From the NCBI GenBank assembly GCA_900764695.1, contig CAAFOY010000058.1, positions 1-12,004 of the forward strand: 12,004 nucleotides of DNA, given 5' to 3'. This DNA comes from Lachnospiraceae bacterium (lineage in GTDB: Bacteria; Bacillota_A; Clostridia; Lachnospirales; Lachnospiraceae). The translations under genes were made by a program, and so were the position numbers. Position 1 is the first letter of the stretch. The number at the start of each line of letters is the position of its first letter. The notes beneath the pieces were generated by a model. The model ran no database searches. It saw only the letters and a program-made list of their open reading frames with translations, and had not been told where the DNA came from. This document shows, in pieces, positions 1 through 7,077 of the stretch.

Positions 1-16
1 CTAGTTATATAAACAA

Positions 17-49
17 GAGCTGCAAGCTCATTTCATGAACTTACAGCTC
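17..49 (-). terminator. Hairpin downstream of the hydrolase gene, probable terminator
   Basis: On the minus strand, 77 bases past the hydrolase stop codon, two 15-base arms (17-31 and 35-49) pair around a 3-base loop, with two G-U pairs. The strand continues TTGTTTATAT, a weak T-tract. A long stem after the last gene of the unit suggests transcription ends here. The poor T-run keeps confidence moderate, and the hairpin could serve a gene left of the window on the plus strand instead. Confidence 0.55.
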
Positions 50-126
50 CATCACTTATCATAGAATGTCTATTTACAGACTTTATTTCACAGACTCTTA
101 ATTACTTTTTTACCTCATTCAACTAT

Positions 127-939
127 TTATATATTCCTTATCCATGCATTTGCCAAATCCATCCAGCATTCACATTCCTTTACTACTCCATATCCGTCAG
201 AACTCATTGTAAGTTCTCCTGCTGTTCCGATTCCATGCGCTCCGCCTGCAAACACATGTAATTCTGTAGGTATATTATGCTGTCTTAATGCTGTTGCAAA
301 CATTAATGAATTTTCTACTGGTACTGTCTCATCATCAAAGCAATGCCATATAAAAGTCTGTGGAGTATCATTGTTCACATATTTTTCCATGGACATTTTA
401 TAATTAAGTTCATCAAATCTGTCTCCTAAAAGGTTTTCTATTGATTCCTTATGTCCATATTTACCTGATGATATAACCGGATAACACAAAATCTGTGCAT
501 TAGGTCTGCATACTTCATTTCCATTTGCCCTGTTATTTGTAAACTGTGCTTTATTCCATGAATTTCCATAACTTGCAACCAAATGACCACCCGCTGAAAA
601 TCCACAGATAATTATCTTGTCTGCATCTATGTAATATTTATCTGAGTTTTCCCTAAAATACTTAACAGTTGCTGCTAACTGTAATAATGCTGTTGGATAA
701 ACTGCCGGTTTTACCGAATATCTTAATACTGCAGCATGATATCCCATAGCCATGAATTTTAAAGCAATTCCTTCAGCTTCTCTATCAGACGTCATCTCAT
801 AACCGCCACCCGGACATATAATAATCAATGGTCTTAATCTTCCATCGTACAATTCTTCTGAATTGCCAATCATATATGTAGTTATCTCAGCTGTTGGATG
901 ATGCTCCCCTATCTTTACACTAATCTTTTTGTGTATCAT
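127..939 (-). CDS. Alpha/beta hydrolase, acetyl-esterase/BD-FAE-like
   Basis: A 270-residue single-domain alpha/beta hydrolase, probably an esterase. An oxyanion-hole type motif PGGGY lies at residues 43-47 (a variant of HGGGY), the nucleophile elbow is GFSAG with Ser115, and the acid and base of the triad fit Asp203 in DDETVP and His235 in GGAHG. This arrangement is typical of the small carbohydrate-esterase relatives (BD-FAE and acetyl-xylan-esterase-like proteins) common in plant-polysaccharide-using gut Firmicutes. No signal peptide or membrane segment is visible, so it should be cytoplasmic and would act on imported acylated sugars or other small esters; the substrate cannot be told from sequence. 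A purine-rich stretch GGAAAGGAAAG just before the ATG is a plausible ribosome site. It stands alone, about 175 bases after pheA, with two dyads in its leader. The fold is certain; the substrate is not. Confidence 0.88.
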   Translation of the reverse strand: MIHKKISVKIGEHHPTAEITTYMIGNSEELYDGRLRPLIIICPGGGYEMTSDREAEGIALKFMAMGYHAAVLRYSVKPAVYPTALLQLAATVKYFRENSDKYYIDADKIIICGFSAGGHLVASYGNSWNKAQFTNNRANGNEVCRPNAQILCYPVISSGKYGHKESIENLLGDRFDELNYKMSMEKYVNNDTPQTFIWHCFDDETVPVENSLMFATALRQHNIPTELHVFAGGAHGIGTAGELTMSSDGYGVVKECECWMDLANAWIRNI

Positions 940-953
940 ATTCTTTCCTTTCC

Positions 954-969
954 CTTTGAAAATTCAAAG
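954..969 (-). repeat. Short dyad immediately upstream of the hydrolase ribosome site
   Basis: CTTTGAA and TTCAAAG are separated by two bases, a 7+2+7 dyad whose near edge is 14 bases before the hydrolase ATG (937-939). It may be a protein-binding site, or it may simply sit in the untranslated leader. I do not recognise it as the operator of a known regulator. Confidence 0.3.
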
Positions 970-976
970 TATTTTC

Positions 977-1016
977 ATCCGTCATAAAGTTATATTTTGA
1001 TAAATTTATAACGGAT
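977..1016 (-). repeat. 12-bp inverted repeat in the hydrolase upstream region
   Basis: Arms 977-988 (ATCCGTCATAAA) and 1005-1016 (TTTATAACGGAT) pair over 12 positions with one G-U or mismatch, around a 16-base AT-rich loop. Read on the plus strand the hairpin is followed by a T-rich run, as in a terminator, but no plus-strand gene precedes it. On the minus strand it would lie in the leader or promoter of the hydrolase. It could be an operator or an RNA hairpin; I found no clean -35/-10 pair next to it. Confidence 0.4.
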
Positions 1017-1054
1017 TTTATTTTTATTAATAAAACAATATATATAACGTTAAA

Positions 1055-1080
1055 AGGCAAAAGCCCCGACTTTGATGCCT
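1055..1080 (-). terminator. Palindromic repeat copy A, probable terminator of the folate-pheA unit
   Basis: On the minus strand AGGCA and AAAG pair with CTTT and TGCCT around a 6-base loop with a 2-base bulge, followed by TTTTAA. It lies 34 bases after the pheA stop, so it can end the long transcript. The core ATCAAAGT-GGG-CTTTTG is shared with copy B at 3185-3234. A small GTGC-TAC-GCAC hairpin lies between it and pheA (1093-1103). The terminator role is inferred from position and T-run; the sequence similarity between copies is directly visible. Confidence 0.5.
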
Positions 1081-1113
1081 ACTGATTGTTCTGTGCTACG
1101 CACTCCCTCAATC

Positions 1114-2241
1114 TTAATAATTTCCTAAAATCTGCATATTTAACGCCTCTGCATTAATACCACTTAAAGCATTAACAACTCCCGGCTGGTCTGATTTTCC
1201 TTCAAATTCAACGTAAAATCTGTATTCCCATTTCTTTCCCGGAACCGGTCTTGATTCAATTCTTGTCATATTCAAATCATTATAAATAATATGTGAAAGC
1301 ATTGTATACAATGAACCACTTTCATGAGGCATTTCAAAACTTATACATATATTATTTGCTTCACGTCTTGCAATCTTTCTACGGCTTACTATTATGAACT
1401 TTGTTGTATTTATACTGCTTTGATTTACATCTTCAGCTAAAACTTCTAATCCATATAGCTTAGCTGCATTTTTGCTTGCAATACATGCCCTTGTATTATC
1501 TTTTTCCTGAGATATAATCTGTGCCGCAATTGCAGTATTAGCACAATTTACTTTATTCCATCCGTATTCATCAATAAATTTGCTACTTTGCATTAATGCC
1601 TGTGGATGAGAATAAACTTCTTTAATTGTTTCTAAAGTTGTTCCTTTTACCGCACTTAAACAGTGGCTGATTTTTACATCAAATGAATCAACTATATAAT
1701 TTTCAAATTCAACCAATAAATCATACACGTCTGTTACAATTCCTGCTGTTGAATTTTCAAATGGAAGTACAGCATAATCTGCAACTCCATCTCTTACTTC
1801 TTTCATTGCCTGTTTAAAGGTAAGCACATTATGGTATGTTGCATTGTCACCAAAATAACTCATTGCTGCCTGCTGACTGTACGCTCCATCGATTCCCTGA
1901 TATACCACCTTAACATTTTCCATAGGAAGTTTACTTATGATATCAAATCCTATATCATTATTTATTCCTTCTTCTGTTAAAAGCTTATACTGAAGTTTTC
2001 TACTCATTGACATTATTTGCTCAAATAATTCTTCAATGCTATGAGCATAAAATTCATCTGAAGCCATAGATTTAAGAACTGCGATTTTTTCCAATTCTCT
2101 TTTTCTGTCTAATACAGGCTTTCCTGTATAAAGTTTATACTCTGCAACTTCCTTGCAAAGTTCCATTCTCTCTTCAAATAATTCTATAATCTGTTTATCT
2201 ACGCGATCAATCTCGCCTCTTGTTTCTTTAAGATCTAACAT
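1114..2241 (-). CDS. pheA: Bifunctional chorismate mutase / prephenate dehydratase
   Basis: This P-protein turns chorismate into prephenate and then phenylpyruvate, the committed steps to phenylalanine. It has 375 residues from the chosen start. Residues 1-90 are an AroQ chorismate mutase whose active-site residues match the E. coli set shifted by three: Arg8, Arg25, Lys36, Asp45, Arg48, Glu49. Residues about 112-287 are the prephenate dehydratase domain (GIDGAYSQQAA, ENSTAGIV, SHPQAL). Residues about 298-375 form a regulatory ACT domain with the ESRP motif at 329-332, which in this family binds phenylalanine for feedback inhibition. The usual TRF motif reads TKF (280-282). The frame stays open to an upstream ATG at 2301, but that start lacks a ribosome site and overlaps folBK; the start at 2241 has one and leaves a 23-base gap. 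It is last in the folate transcription unit. Confidence 0.95.
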   Translation of the reverse strand: MLDLKETRGEIDRVDKQIIELFEERMELCKEVAEYKLYTGKPVLDRKRELEKIAVLKSMASDEFYAHSIEELFEQIMSMSRKLQYKLLTEEGINNDIGFDIISKLPMENVKVVYQGIDGAYSQQAAMSYFGDNATYHNVLTFKQAMKEVRDGVADYAVLPFENSTAGIVTDVYDLLVEFENYIVDSFDVKISHCLSAVKGTTLETIKEVYSHPQALMQSSKFIDEYGWNKVNCANTAIAAQIISQEKDNTRACIASKNAAKLYGLEVLAEDVNQSSINTTKFIIVSRRKIARREANNICISFEMPHESGSLYTMLSHIIYNDLNMTRIESRPVPGKKWEYRFYVEFEGKSDQPGVVNALSGINAEALNMQILGNY

Positions 2242-2248
2242 AATAGTA

Positions 2249-2255
2249 CCTGCTT
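2249..2255 (-). promoter_or_regulatory. Ribosome binding site deciding the pheA start
   Basis: AAGCAGG lies seven bases before the ATG at 2239-2241. The site supports the start at the MLDLKETR residues, where the mutase domain begins, over the ATG 60 bases upstream. Confidence 0.6.
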
Positions 2256-2264
2256 CTCTATGAT

Positions 2265-3137
2265 TTATTTTCTCATTGCACAGCCCTGACATCCTGCACA
2301 TCCCGAATTAACATTTTCTGACTGTCCTCTTAATTCATCTAAAAGCTGTTCTGCTGTCTTTTTACTTATTGGATTTATTGCATATGGTGCAATCTGAACT
2401 AATGGTTCTAATACAAATTCTCTTTTATGCATTTCCCTATGTGGAATAAATAAATTACTGTCTGCAACAATCTCGTCGTCATACAACACTATATCCACAT
2501 CTAATGTTCTTGGTCCCCAGTGAATTTCTCTTGTTCTATTAGCTGCTGCCTCGATAGCATTAACAGCCTTCAATAATTCCTGTGGAGAATATAATGTTTC
2601 AATTTCAACACATCCGTTTAAGAAATCATCCTGTTCTACCGGACCATAAGGCTTTGTCTGTATAAACTTGGAAATTGCTCCTACTTTACAGTTTTCATCA
2701 TCATATAGCATATCTACAGCCTGATTAAGATATCCCTCTTTATCACCTATATTTGAGCCTATGCTAAGATATGCCTTATGCCACTCTCTGCTCACACTTA
2801 CAGCCACATTTCCAAATGGTAATTTAATAGGGGCATTTGGCTTATTTATAGTAAAATCTACTTTTCTTATTTTCGGAAATTCTTTTAATAATGCCCTTGT
2901 TGTCTGCTCAGCAACTGCCTCAATTAAATCAAATCTGTTTTCAGTTAAAAACTTATTTATAAATTTACATGCTTTTGCATAATTAACCGTATCCTCTAAA
3001 TCATCGCTGAGTCCCGGTGTCATTACATCTGTATACAGATTAGCATCTACATAAAATTTCTGACCATCTCTCTTTTCTTCTTCATTACATCCATGATATG
3101 CGAATATCTCAAGTTGCTCTATTCTAATAATGTCCAT
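2265..3137 (-). CDS. folBK: Dihydroneopterin aldolase / HPPK fusion
   Basis: Two consecutive folate enzymes on one 290-residue chain. Residues 1-118 are dihydroneopterin aldolase (FolB), which cleaves dihydroneopterin to 6-hydroxymethyl-dihydropterin; AYHGCNEEE, Tyr53 and the catalytic-type Lys99 in INKPNAPI are visible. Residues about 120-265 are 6-hydroxymethyl-dihydropterin pyrophosphokinase (FolK), which moves a pyrophosphate from ATP to that product; AYLSIGSNIGD, GPRTLDVDIVLYDD and IPHREMHKREFVLEPL are typical. A similar bifunctional protein, SulD, is known in Streptococcus pneumoniae. The ATG has GGAG five bases ahead. The gene follows folP after 129 bases that hold palindromic repeat B. 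The last 15 residues are unusual: a glycine-rich tail with Cys280, Cys283 and Cys286, outside the normal end of HPPK. The function is well supported; the tail is unexplained. Confidence 0.95.
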   Translation of the reverse strand: MDIIRIEQLEIFAYHGCNEEEKRDGQKFYVDANLYTDVMTPGLSDDLEDTVNYAKACKFINKFLTENRFDLIEAVAEQTTRALLKEFPKIRKVDFTINKPNAPIKLPFGNVAVSVSREWHKAYLSIGSNIGDKEGYLNQAVDMLYDDENCKVGAISKFIQTKPYGPVEQDDFLNGCVEIETLYSPQELLKAVNAIEAAANRTREIHWGPRTLDVDIVLYDDEIVADSNLFIPHREMHKREFVLEPLVQIAPYAINPISKKTAEQLLDELRGQSENVNSGCAGCQGCAMRK

Positions 3138-3184
3138 AAATACTCCATTAATATATTTAAAATTAGATTATCTTCTATAATAAT

Positions 3185-3234
3185 AGTGACATAAATATAA
3201 TGCCGGGGTCAAAAACCTCAACTTTGATGTCACT
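3185..3234 (-). repeat. Palindromic repeat copy B between folP and folBK
   Basis: A 50-base element bounded by perfect 8-base inverted ends, AGTGACAT and ATGTCACT. Inside, GGGGT and ACCTC form a smaller hairpin, and TCAAA/TTTGA offers an alternative pairing. Its minus-strand core GACATCAAAGTTGAGG aligns with copy A, and TTTTGACCCC is shared with copy C. It lies inside what is otherwise a compact operon and could attenuate, process or stabilise the transcript between folP and folBK. No long T-run follows, so it is not an obvious terminator. Confidence 0.55.
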
Positions 3235-3266
3235 TTATTTCTTATTCATTTTCATTAAATATTATC

Positions 3267-4076
3267 TTATCTTTGTTTGCAAATAGCCTGAGCCATTAAA
3301 AGTGCCTGATAATTATCTCTTACATCATGTACTCTGAATATTCTGCAACCTCTTTCATATCCGATAACAGTTGTAGCACATGTTCCAACGCTTCTTTCAG
3401 GTGCAGGAATATCTAATGTAAGACCGATAACTGATTTTCTTGAAGTTCCAAGAAGCACAGGGAATCCAAGATTTACTACCTTGTCACATTCATTAATAAT
3501 CTGAAGATTATGTTCGTATGTTTTACCAAAACCTACTCCCGGATCAAGCACTATCTGGCTGTCCTTCACGCCATTTCTTCTTCCTATCTCAATACTTTCT
3601 CTTAAATCATTTAACAAATCTTCAACATAGCTATCATATTCTGCCTTAGGTCTGTTATGCATAACGCATGCTGCAACATCTGTTCCGGCTATTGACTTTG
3701 CCACTTCTTCATCATATTTAAATCCCCAGATGTCGTTAATCATATCTATTCCGGCTTTCACACCTGCTTTGGCAACATTTCCTTTGTAAGTATCAAGAGA
3801 TACTGCTACATCAAAGTTATTTTTTATTGCTTCAATAATAGGTACAGTTCTTTCTATTTCCTCTTCGTCACTTATCTTTGTGTATCCCGGTCTTGTAGAT
3901 TCTCCACCTACATCTATTATCTTTGCACCATCTCTAATCATCTCTGCTGTATGCTTTAAAGCTTTGTCTACTGAGTTAAATTTACCACCATCTGAAAATG
4001 AATCCGGTGTTACATTTAAAATTCCCATAATAACAGGTTCGTTGTCTAAATCAAAATAATATTTTCCTATTTGCAT
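3267..4076 (-). CDS. folP: Dihydropteroate synthase
   Basis: Joins 6-hydroxymethyl-dihydropterin pyrophosphate to p-aminobenzoate, giving dihydropteroate; this is the sulfonamide target. The 269-residue TIM barrel carries the family marks in order: [13 protein letters not shown] (19-31), GGESTRPG (57-64), SLDTYKG (93-99), MINDIWGF (112-119), [10 protein letters not shown] (177-186), GTSRKS (210-215) and the final RVHDV (249-252 region). The length and order are normal and I see no insertion in the TRPG loop of the kind linked to sulfonamide resistance, though resistance cannot be judged by eye. The start codon lies within the end of folE (10-base overlap), with GGGAG seven bases before it, so the two are probably translationally coupled. 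Its product-supplying enzyme, FolBK, is the next gene. Confidence 0.97.
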   Translation of the reverse strand: MQIGKYYFDLDNEPVIMGILNVTPDSFSDGGKFNSVDKALKHTAEMIRDGAKIIDVGGESTRPGYTKISDEEEIERTVPIIEAIKNNFDVAVSLDTYKGNVAKAGVKAGIDMINDIWGFKYDEEVAKSIAGTDVAACVMHNRPKAEYDSYVEDLLNDLRESIEIGRRNGVKDSQIVLDPGVGFGKTYEHNLQIINECDKVVNLGFPVLLGTSRKSVIGLTLDIPAPERSVGTCATTVIGYERGCRIFRVHDVRDNYQALLMAQAICKQR

Positions 4077-4627
4077 TGTAAAACTCCCATAATTTCTCTT
4101 TTCAATTCTTTATCTGCATTAAATTCACCTCTTGAAGCAATTGTAATGGTTTTGCTTCCCGGCTTTTTTATTCCTCTTGCTGACATACACATATGCTCAG
4201 CTTCAACTAAAACTAATACACCCTTTGCATCCAAATATTCCATAAGAGCATCTGCTATCTGATTAGTCATCTGTTCCTGAATCTGAAGTCGTCTTGCATA
4301 CACTTCGACAGTTCTTGCAAGTTTGCTTATTCCTACCACTTTTCCATTTGGAATATACGCTATATGTGCCTTACCGTAAAACGGCATTAAATGGTGTTCG
4401 CAAGTTGAATAGAATGTAATGTCTTTTTCAATAACAACATCACTATTATCACACGAAAATGTCCTTGCTAAATGTTCCCCGGGATCCTGATTCATCCCTG
4501 AAAGCAGTTCCTCATACATACGTGCCACACGGTTTGGAGTATCCACTAACCCTTCTCTTGTTACATCTTCTCCAATACCCTCTAACAATAATGTAATCGC
4601 CTGCTCAATTTTTTTCTTGTCAAACAT
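4067..4627 (-). CDS. folE: GTP cyclohydrolase I
   Basis: Opens the imidazole ring of GTP to make 7,8-dihydroneopterin triphosphate, the first step of the pterin branch. It has 186 residues, typical of the zinc-dependent FolE (type IA) family. Zinc ligands are Cys76 and His79 in [10 protein letters not shown] and Cys147 in EHMCMSARG, matching Cys110, His113 and Cys181 of the E. coli enzyme. The substrate-binding stretches [19 protein letters not shown] and [10 protein letters not shown] are present. A strong Shine-Dalgarno, AAGGAG, sits eight bases before the ATG. It is 20 bases after folC and overlaps folP, so all three belong to one transcript. The enzyme acts as a cytoplasmic decamer in the family. 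The pyrophosphatase that removes the triphosphate (FolQ-type) is not in the window. Confidence 0.97.
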   Translation of the reverse strand: MFDKKKIEQAITLLLEGIGEDVTREGLVDTPNRVARMYEELLSGMNQDPGEHLARTFSCDNSDVVIEKDITFYSTCEHHLMPFYGKAHIAYIPNGKVVGISKLARTVEVYARRLQIQEQMTNQIADALMEYLDAKGVLVLVEAEHMCMSARGIKKPGSKTITIASRGEFNADKELKREIMGVLQCK

Positions 4628-4647
4628 GTCAATCTCTCCTTCCGGCT

Positions 4648-5946
4648 TTAACTGTTTGCGTCATTAATAATATTTTTCAAATCACCTAAGTACGATAAGG
4701 AACCAAAAGCAAGTATCATATCTATTTCATTATTTCTGTACAATTTTTCTGCTTCCTTTACTGCTTCTTCTAATGTTGGTTCAAATATCACATTCTTATT
4801 AGAATCGGCAACCGCCAAAGCTAACGCTTTACCATTAAGTGCTCTTTTATTATCTGGCGTAATTGTAAAAATCTTTTTGGCTAAACCTGCTACAATTTTT
4901 ATTTCCTTACTGTAGTCCTTATCCGCCAACACTCCCATTATAAAGGCTATTCTTTTATTTGTAAAATACATTTCTATAGATTCTTTAAGCTTAACTGCCG
5001 CTCCAGGATTATGAGCACCATCAATTACAATAAGCGGAGACTCATTTATTATCTCCATTCTTCCAGGCCATTTTGCATTCTTCATTCCTTCTATTATATT
5101 TTCATCCGAAATATTATACCCTTTATTTCTTAAGACTTCTAACGTTTCAATAGCTGTACAGGCATTAATTAACTGATATGCTCCCATCATTGATATTTTA
5201 ATAGACAGTTTTGTATCATTTGCCGTTACATAGTCAAATGAAGTTATATACCCATCTATCTTTATGTTGTAAGGTTCATTTGCTACAACAACTTTGCTAT
5301 TTTTAATTTCTGCCTTAGACTTTATAACATTTATTATGCTTTCATCCTGATTTGCCACTACTACATCACTGTTTTCTTTAATTATTCCAGATTTAACCCT
5401 GGCAATCTCTTCTATAGTTTCTCCTAAAAACTGCATATGATCCAGACTAATCGATGTTATAACACTGCATAATGCTTCCTTTTCCACATTGGTTGCGTCT
5501 GTCTCTCCACCCATACCTGTTTCTATCAAAACTATGTCACAAGGCTTGTTTGAAAAATATAAATAAGCCAACGCTGTTTCAACCTCAAACGATGTAGGGT
5601 GGTGCTTTCCATTTCTTACCATTCTTTCACAAGCCATATTTACCGTTGTTATATATTTTGCAAATTCTTCTTCAGTTATATTTTTCCCATCAAACTGAAT
5701 TATTTCTCTATACTCAAATACTGCCGGAGAAGCATATCTGCCAACATGATACCCTGCCTGTAAAAGCACATTCTGTACAAATGTAAAAACTGAACCTTTT
5801 CCGTTTGTTCCCGCAACATGAACTATTTTCACTTTATCCTGAGGATTTCCAAGTTCACCAAGCAGTGTTTTTATAGTATCTAACCCTAATATGCTTCCAT
5901 ATTTTGTAGTTTCTTCAACAAATTTTCTTGCTTCACTATAATTCAT
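4648..5946 (-). CDS. folC: Folylpolyglutamate / dihydrofolate synthase
   Basis: A Mur-ligase-family ATP enzyme that adds glutamate to dihydropteroate and/or to reduced folates, keeping them in the cell. It has 432 residues, the normal length. The P-loop VAGTNGKGS covers residues 44-52, followed by [13 protein letters not shown] where many relatives have a SPHL motif, then [12 protein letters not shown], the SLDHMQFLG histidine region and, in the C-terminal domain, [10 protein letters not shown]. It is the first gene of the folate unit. The leader is short (about 90 bases after an upstream terminator), with a weak purine-rich ribosome site, GAGAGAAG. I could not find a convincing -35/-10 pair in that leader, although transcription should restart there. 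Whether it has both activities or only one cannot be decided by sequence reading. Confidence 0.95.
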   Translation of the reverse strand: MNYSEARKFVEETTKYGSILGLDTIKTLLGELGNPQDKVKIVHVAGTNGKGSVFTFVQNVLLQAGYHVGRYASPAVFEYREIIQFDGKNITEEEFAKYITTVNMACERMVRNGKHHPTSFEVETALAYLYFSNKPCDIVLIETGMGGETDATNVEKEALCSVITSISLDHMQFLGETIEEIARVKSGIIKENSDVVVANQDESIINVIKSKAEIKNSKVVVANEPYNIKIDGYITSFDYVTANDTKLSIKISMMGAYQLINACTAIETLEVLRNKGYNISDENIIEGMKNAKWPGRMEIINESPLIVIDGAHNPGAAVKLKESIEMYFTNKRIAFIMGVLADKDYSKEIKIVAGLAKKIFTITPDNKRALNGKALALAVADSNKNVIFEPTLEEAVKEAEKLYRNNEIDMILAFGSLSYLGDLKNIINDANS

Positions 5947-6033
5947 AATCTTCTCTCTTTTATATATAATCTTATTCTATATTTTGCATTTTTCATAATA
6001 AATGTTTCATAACAAAAATTACATTTTCTATAC

Positions 6034-6069
6034 AATAAAAGTTGCAGCAAATATGCTGCAACTTTTATT
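6034..6069 (-). terminator. Strong hairpin terminator between the SH3-protein gene and folC
   Basis: Perfect 16-bp arms (6034-6049 and 6054-6069) around the loop AATA, rich in TTGCAGCA/TGCTGCAA and ending in TTTTATT on both strands. On the minus strand it ends transcription coming from the DUF1292/SH3 unit, separating it from the folate operon. It reads equally well on the plus strand. Confidence 0.85.
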
Positions 6070-6070
6070 A

Positions 6071-6148
6071 TATCATATGATGTTGGGGTCAAAAGGTGTT
6101 CTGCCCCTATGATACACGGATTTCTTCGCACTTGTGTTCCCGAAATCC
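6071..6148 (-). repeat. Palindromic repeat copy C, composite of two hairpins
   Basis: The first part has inverted ends TATCATA (6071-6077) and TATGATA (6108-6114), with GGGG/CCCC inside and the string GGGGTCAAAA also seen in copy B. It is followed by a second inverted repeat, GGATTTC (6118-6124) with GAAATCC (6142-6148), which encloses CAC-TT-GTG. The composite fills most of the gap between the SH3-protein stop and the terminator at 6034-6069. It is untranslated and looks like a member of a dispersed intergenic repeat family. Confidence 0.5.
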
Positions 6149-6158
6149 TAAATACATT

Positions 6159-6692
6159 CTAAGGTGTAGAAGTTGTTTCTACTGCACTTGTAGTTTCTTC
6201 AACTGAACCTGACTCTTCAGCCTGTTGTGTTGTCTGACTTTCATCAGCCTTAAGATACTCTGCTTTAAGATAGCCCTGCTTATCACCATACTGAACCTGA
6301 TACCATTCTCCTTCGTTATTTAAAACTGTAACAGCTTTTCCTGAAGGTACCTGTGTTATAATCTCAGCTTCTGTGCTGGCTGACTGCCTCAAATTTAATG
6401 TATCTGTAGTGTACATTGTAAGTACCGCCTGTGTTGTTTCTTCAACAGTAGTTGGTTCCTGAGTTGTTGTCTCTACCACAGGTGTTGTAGTAGGTACTTC
6501 ATTCTTTTTCTTACTTCCTCCGGAAGCAATCTTTGAGATAATTATTATCAGAACAATTAAAACAACTAAAGCTATGCCACCAATCATAAAAATCTGATTT
6601 CTCTTTCTGATTTGTTCTTCTCTGGCCTGCTCAGCTCTTTTCTTTCTTTCTAAAATTCTCTTCTGTATCTCATCATCATAAGTTCTTGGCAT
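6159..6692 (-). CDS. Membrane-anchored bacterial SH3-domain protein
   Basis: A 177-residue single-pass protein of unassigned role. Residues 1-32 are highly charged and probably helical in the cytoplasm (KRILERKKRAEQAREEQIRK). Residues about 34-54 are one hydrophobic membrane segment. A Thr/Glu/Pro-rich spacer (about 67-89) leads to an SH3b domain (about 92-148; LNLRQSAS, GEWYQVQYGDKQGYLKAEYL), and the C-terminus is again Thr/Glu/Ser-rich. The positive-inside rule puts the SH3b domain outside the cell, where such domains usually bind peptidoglycan or its peptides. It starts 30 bases after the DUF1292 gene with a perfect AAAGGAGG ribosome site, so they are co-transcribed. No catalytic domain is attached, which suggests a wall-sensing or scaffolding part rather than a hydrolase; that is inference. 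Confidence 0.85.
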   Translation of the reverse strand: MPRTYDDEIQKRILERKKRAEQAREEQIRKRNQIFMIGGIALVVLIVLIIIISKIASGGSKKKNEVPTTTPVVETTTQEPTTVEETTQAVLTMYTTDTLNLRQSASTEAEIITQVPSGKAVTVLNNEGEWYQVQYGDKQGYLKAEYLKADESQTTQQAEESGSVEETTSAVETTSTP

Positions 6693-6722
6693 ATTAACTC
6701 TGCCTCCTTTTTAAGATGCAAT

Positions 6723-7025
6723 TTATTCTTCTGCATCCTCTTCTTCTGCATAAATCTGTTCAAATACTTCTGCTACCATTTCATATTCTTCATCATCAGG
6801 TATAGATTCAATTGAAGGTGTTCCTTCTTCATCTTCATAATGACGATAAAATTCTACTGAAAAATCTGGCTTATCTTCTTCATAATCATCAGATACTGCT
6901 ACATAATCCTGACCTTCAATCTCAAAAATGCCAATTACTTTGTAATCTACTTCTGAGCCATCATCAAATTCTATTGTTACATACATATCCATGTCATCTT
7001 CATCATCTTCAAACTGTTTTCCCAT
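6723..7025 (-). CDS. DUF1292 (YrzB-like) acidic protein
   Basis: A 100-residue, very acidic protein of the DUF1292 family, widespread in Firmicutes and of unknown biochemical role. The family signature is visible: YVTIEFDDGSEVDYKVIGIF followed by EIEGQDYVAVS and the later VEFYRHYEDEEG. There is no signal peptide or membrane segment, so it should be cytoplasmic. In many Firmicutes its relatives lie near yqgF/ruvX and the UPF0297 gene; here they are absent and its partner is the SH3-domain gene. A good ribosome site, AGAGGTG, lies four bases before the ATG. The gene starts 52 bases after the helicase stop, with a promoter-like sequence between them, so it may be expressed from its own promoter, from helicase read-through, or both. 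Confidence 0.88.
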   Translation of the reverse strand: MGKQFEDDEDDMDMYVTIEFDDGSEVDYKVIGIFEIEGQDYVAVSDDYEEDKPDFSVEFYRHYEDEEGTPSIESIPDDEEYEMVAEVFEQIYAEEEDAEE

Positions 7026-7040
7026 AGTTCACCTCTATTA

Positions 7041-7070
7041 ATTATATTTTTAATACCACTACTTTATCAA
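7041..7070 (-). promoter_or_regulatory. Sigma-A-type promoter candidate for the DUF1292-SH3 unit
   Basis: On the minus strand TTGATA (7065-7070), an 18-base spacer and TATAAT (7041-7046). The -10 box ends only 15 bases before the ATG, so the expected start of transcription falls in or next to the ribosome site, giving an almost leaderless message. Confidence 0.5.
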
Positions 7071-7077
7071 AAACCGC

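Noticed and set aside
2242..2301. N-terminal extension of PheA from the ATG at 2299-2301
   Set aside because: It overlaps the folBK coding end, lacks a ribosome site, and the mutase domain begins at the later ATG, which has one.
2761..2982. Plus-strand open frame inside folBK
   Set aside because: Antisense shadow of a clearly coding gene; no ribosome site or domain.
5947..6033. Tetrahydrofolate riboswitch before folC
   Set aside because: The leader after the terminator is under 90 bases, almost purely AT-rich and shows no conserved stem arrangement; I could not find the aptamer elements.
5943..6131. 62-codon minus-strand frame upstream of folC
   Set aside because: It runs through the 16-bp terminator and the palindromic repeat, has no ribosome site and its product resembles nothing; it is intergenic.
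6812..7027. Plus-strand Leu/His-rich frame opposite the DUF1292 gene
   Set aside because: Its odd composition is the reverse complement of Glu/Asp-rich codons; not a gene.
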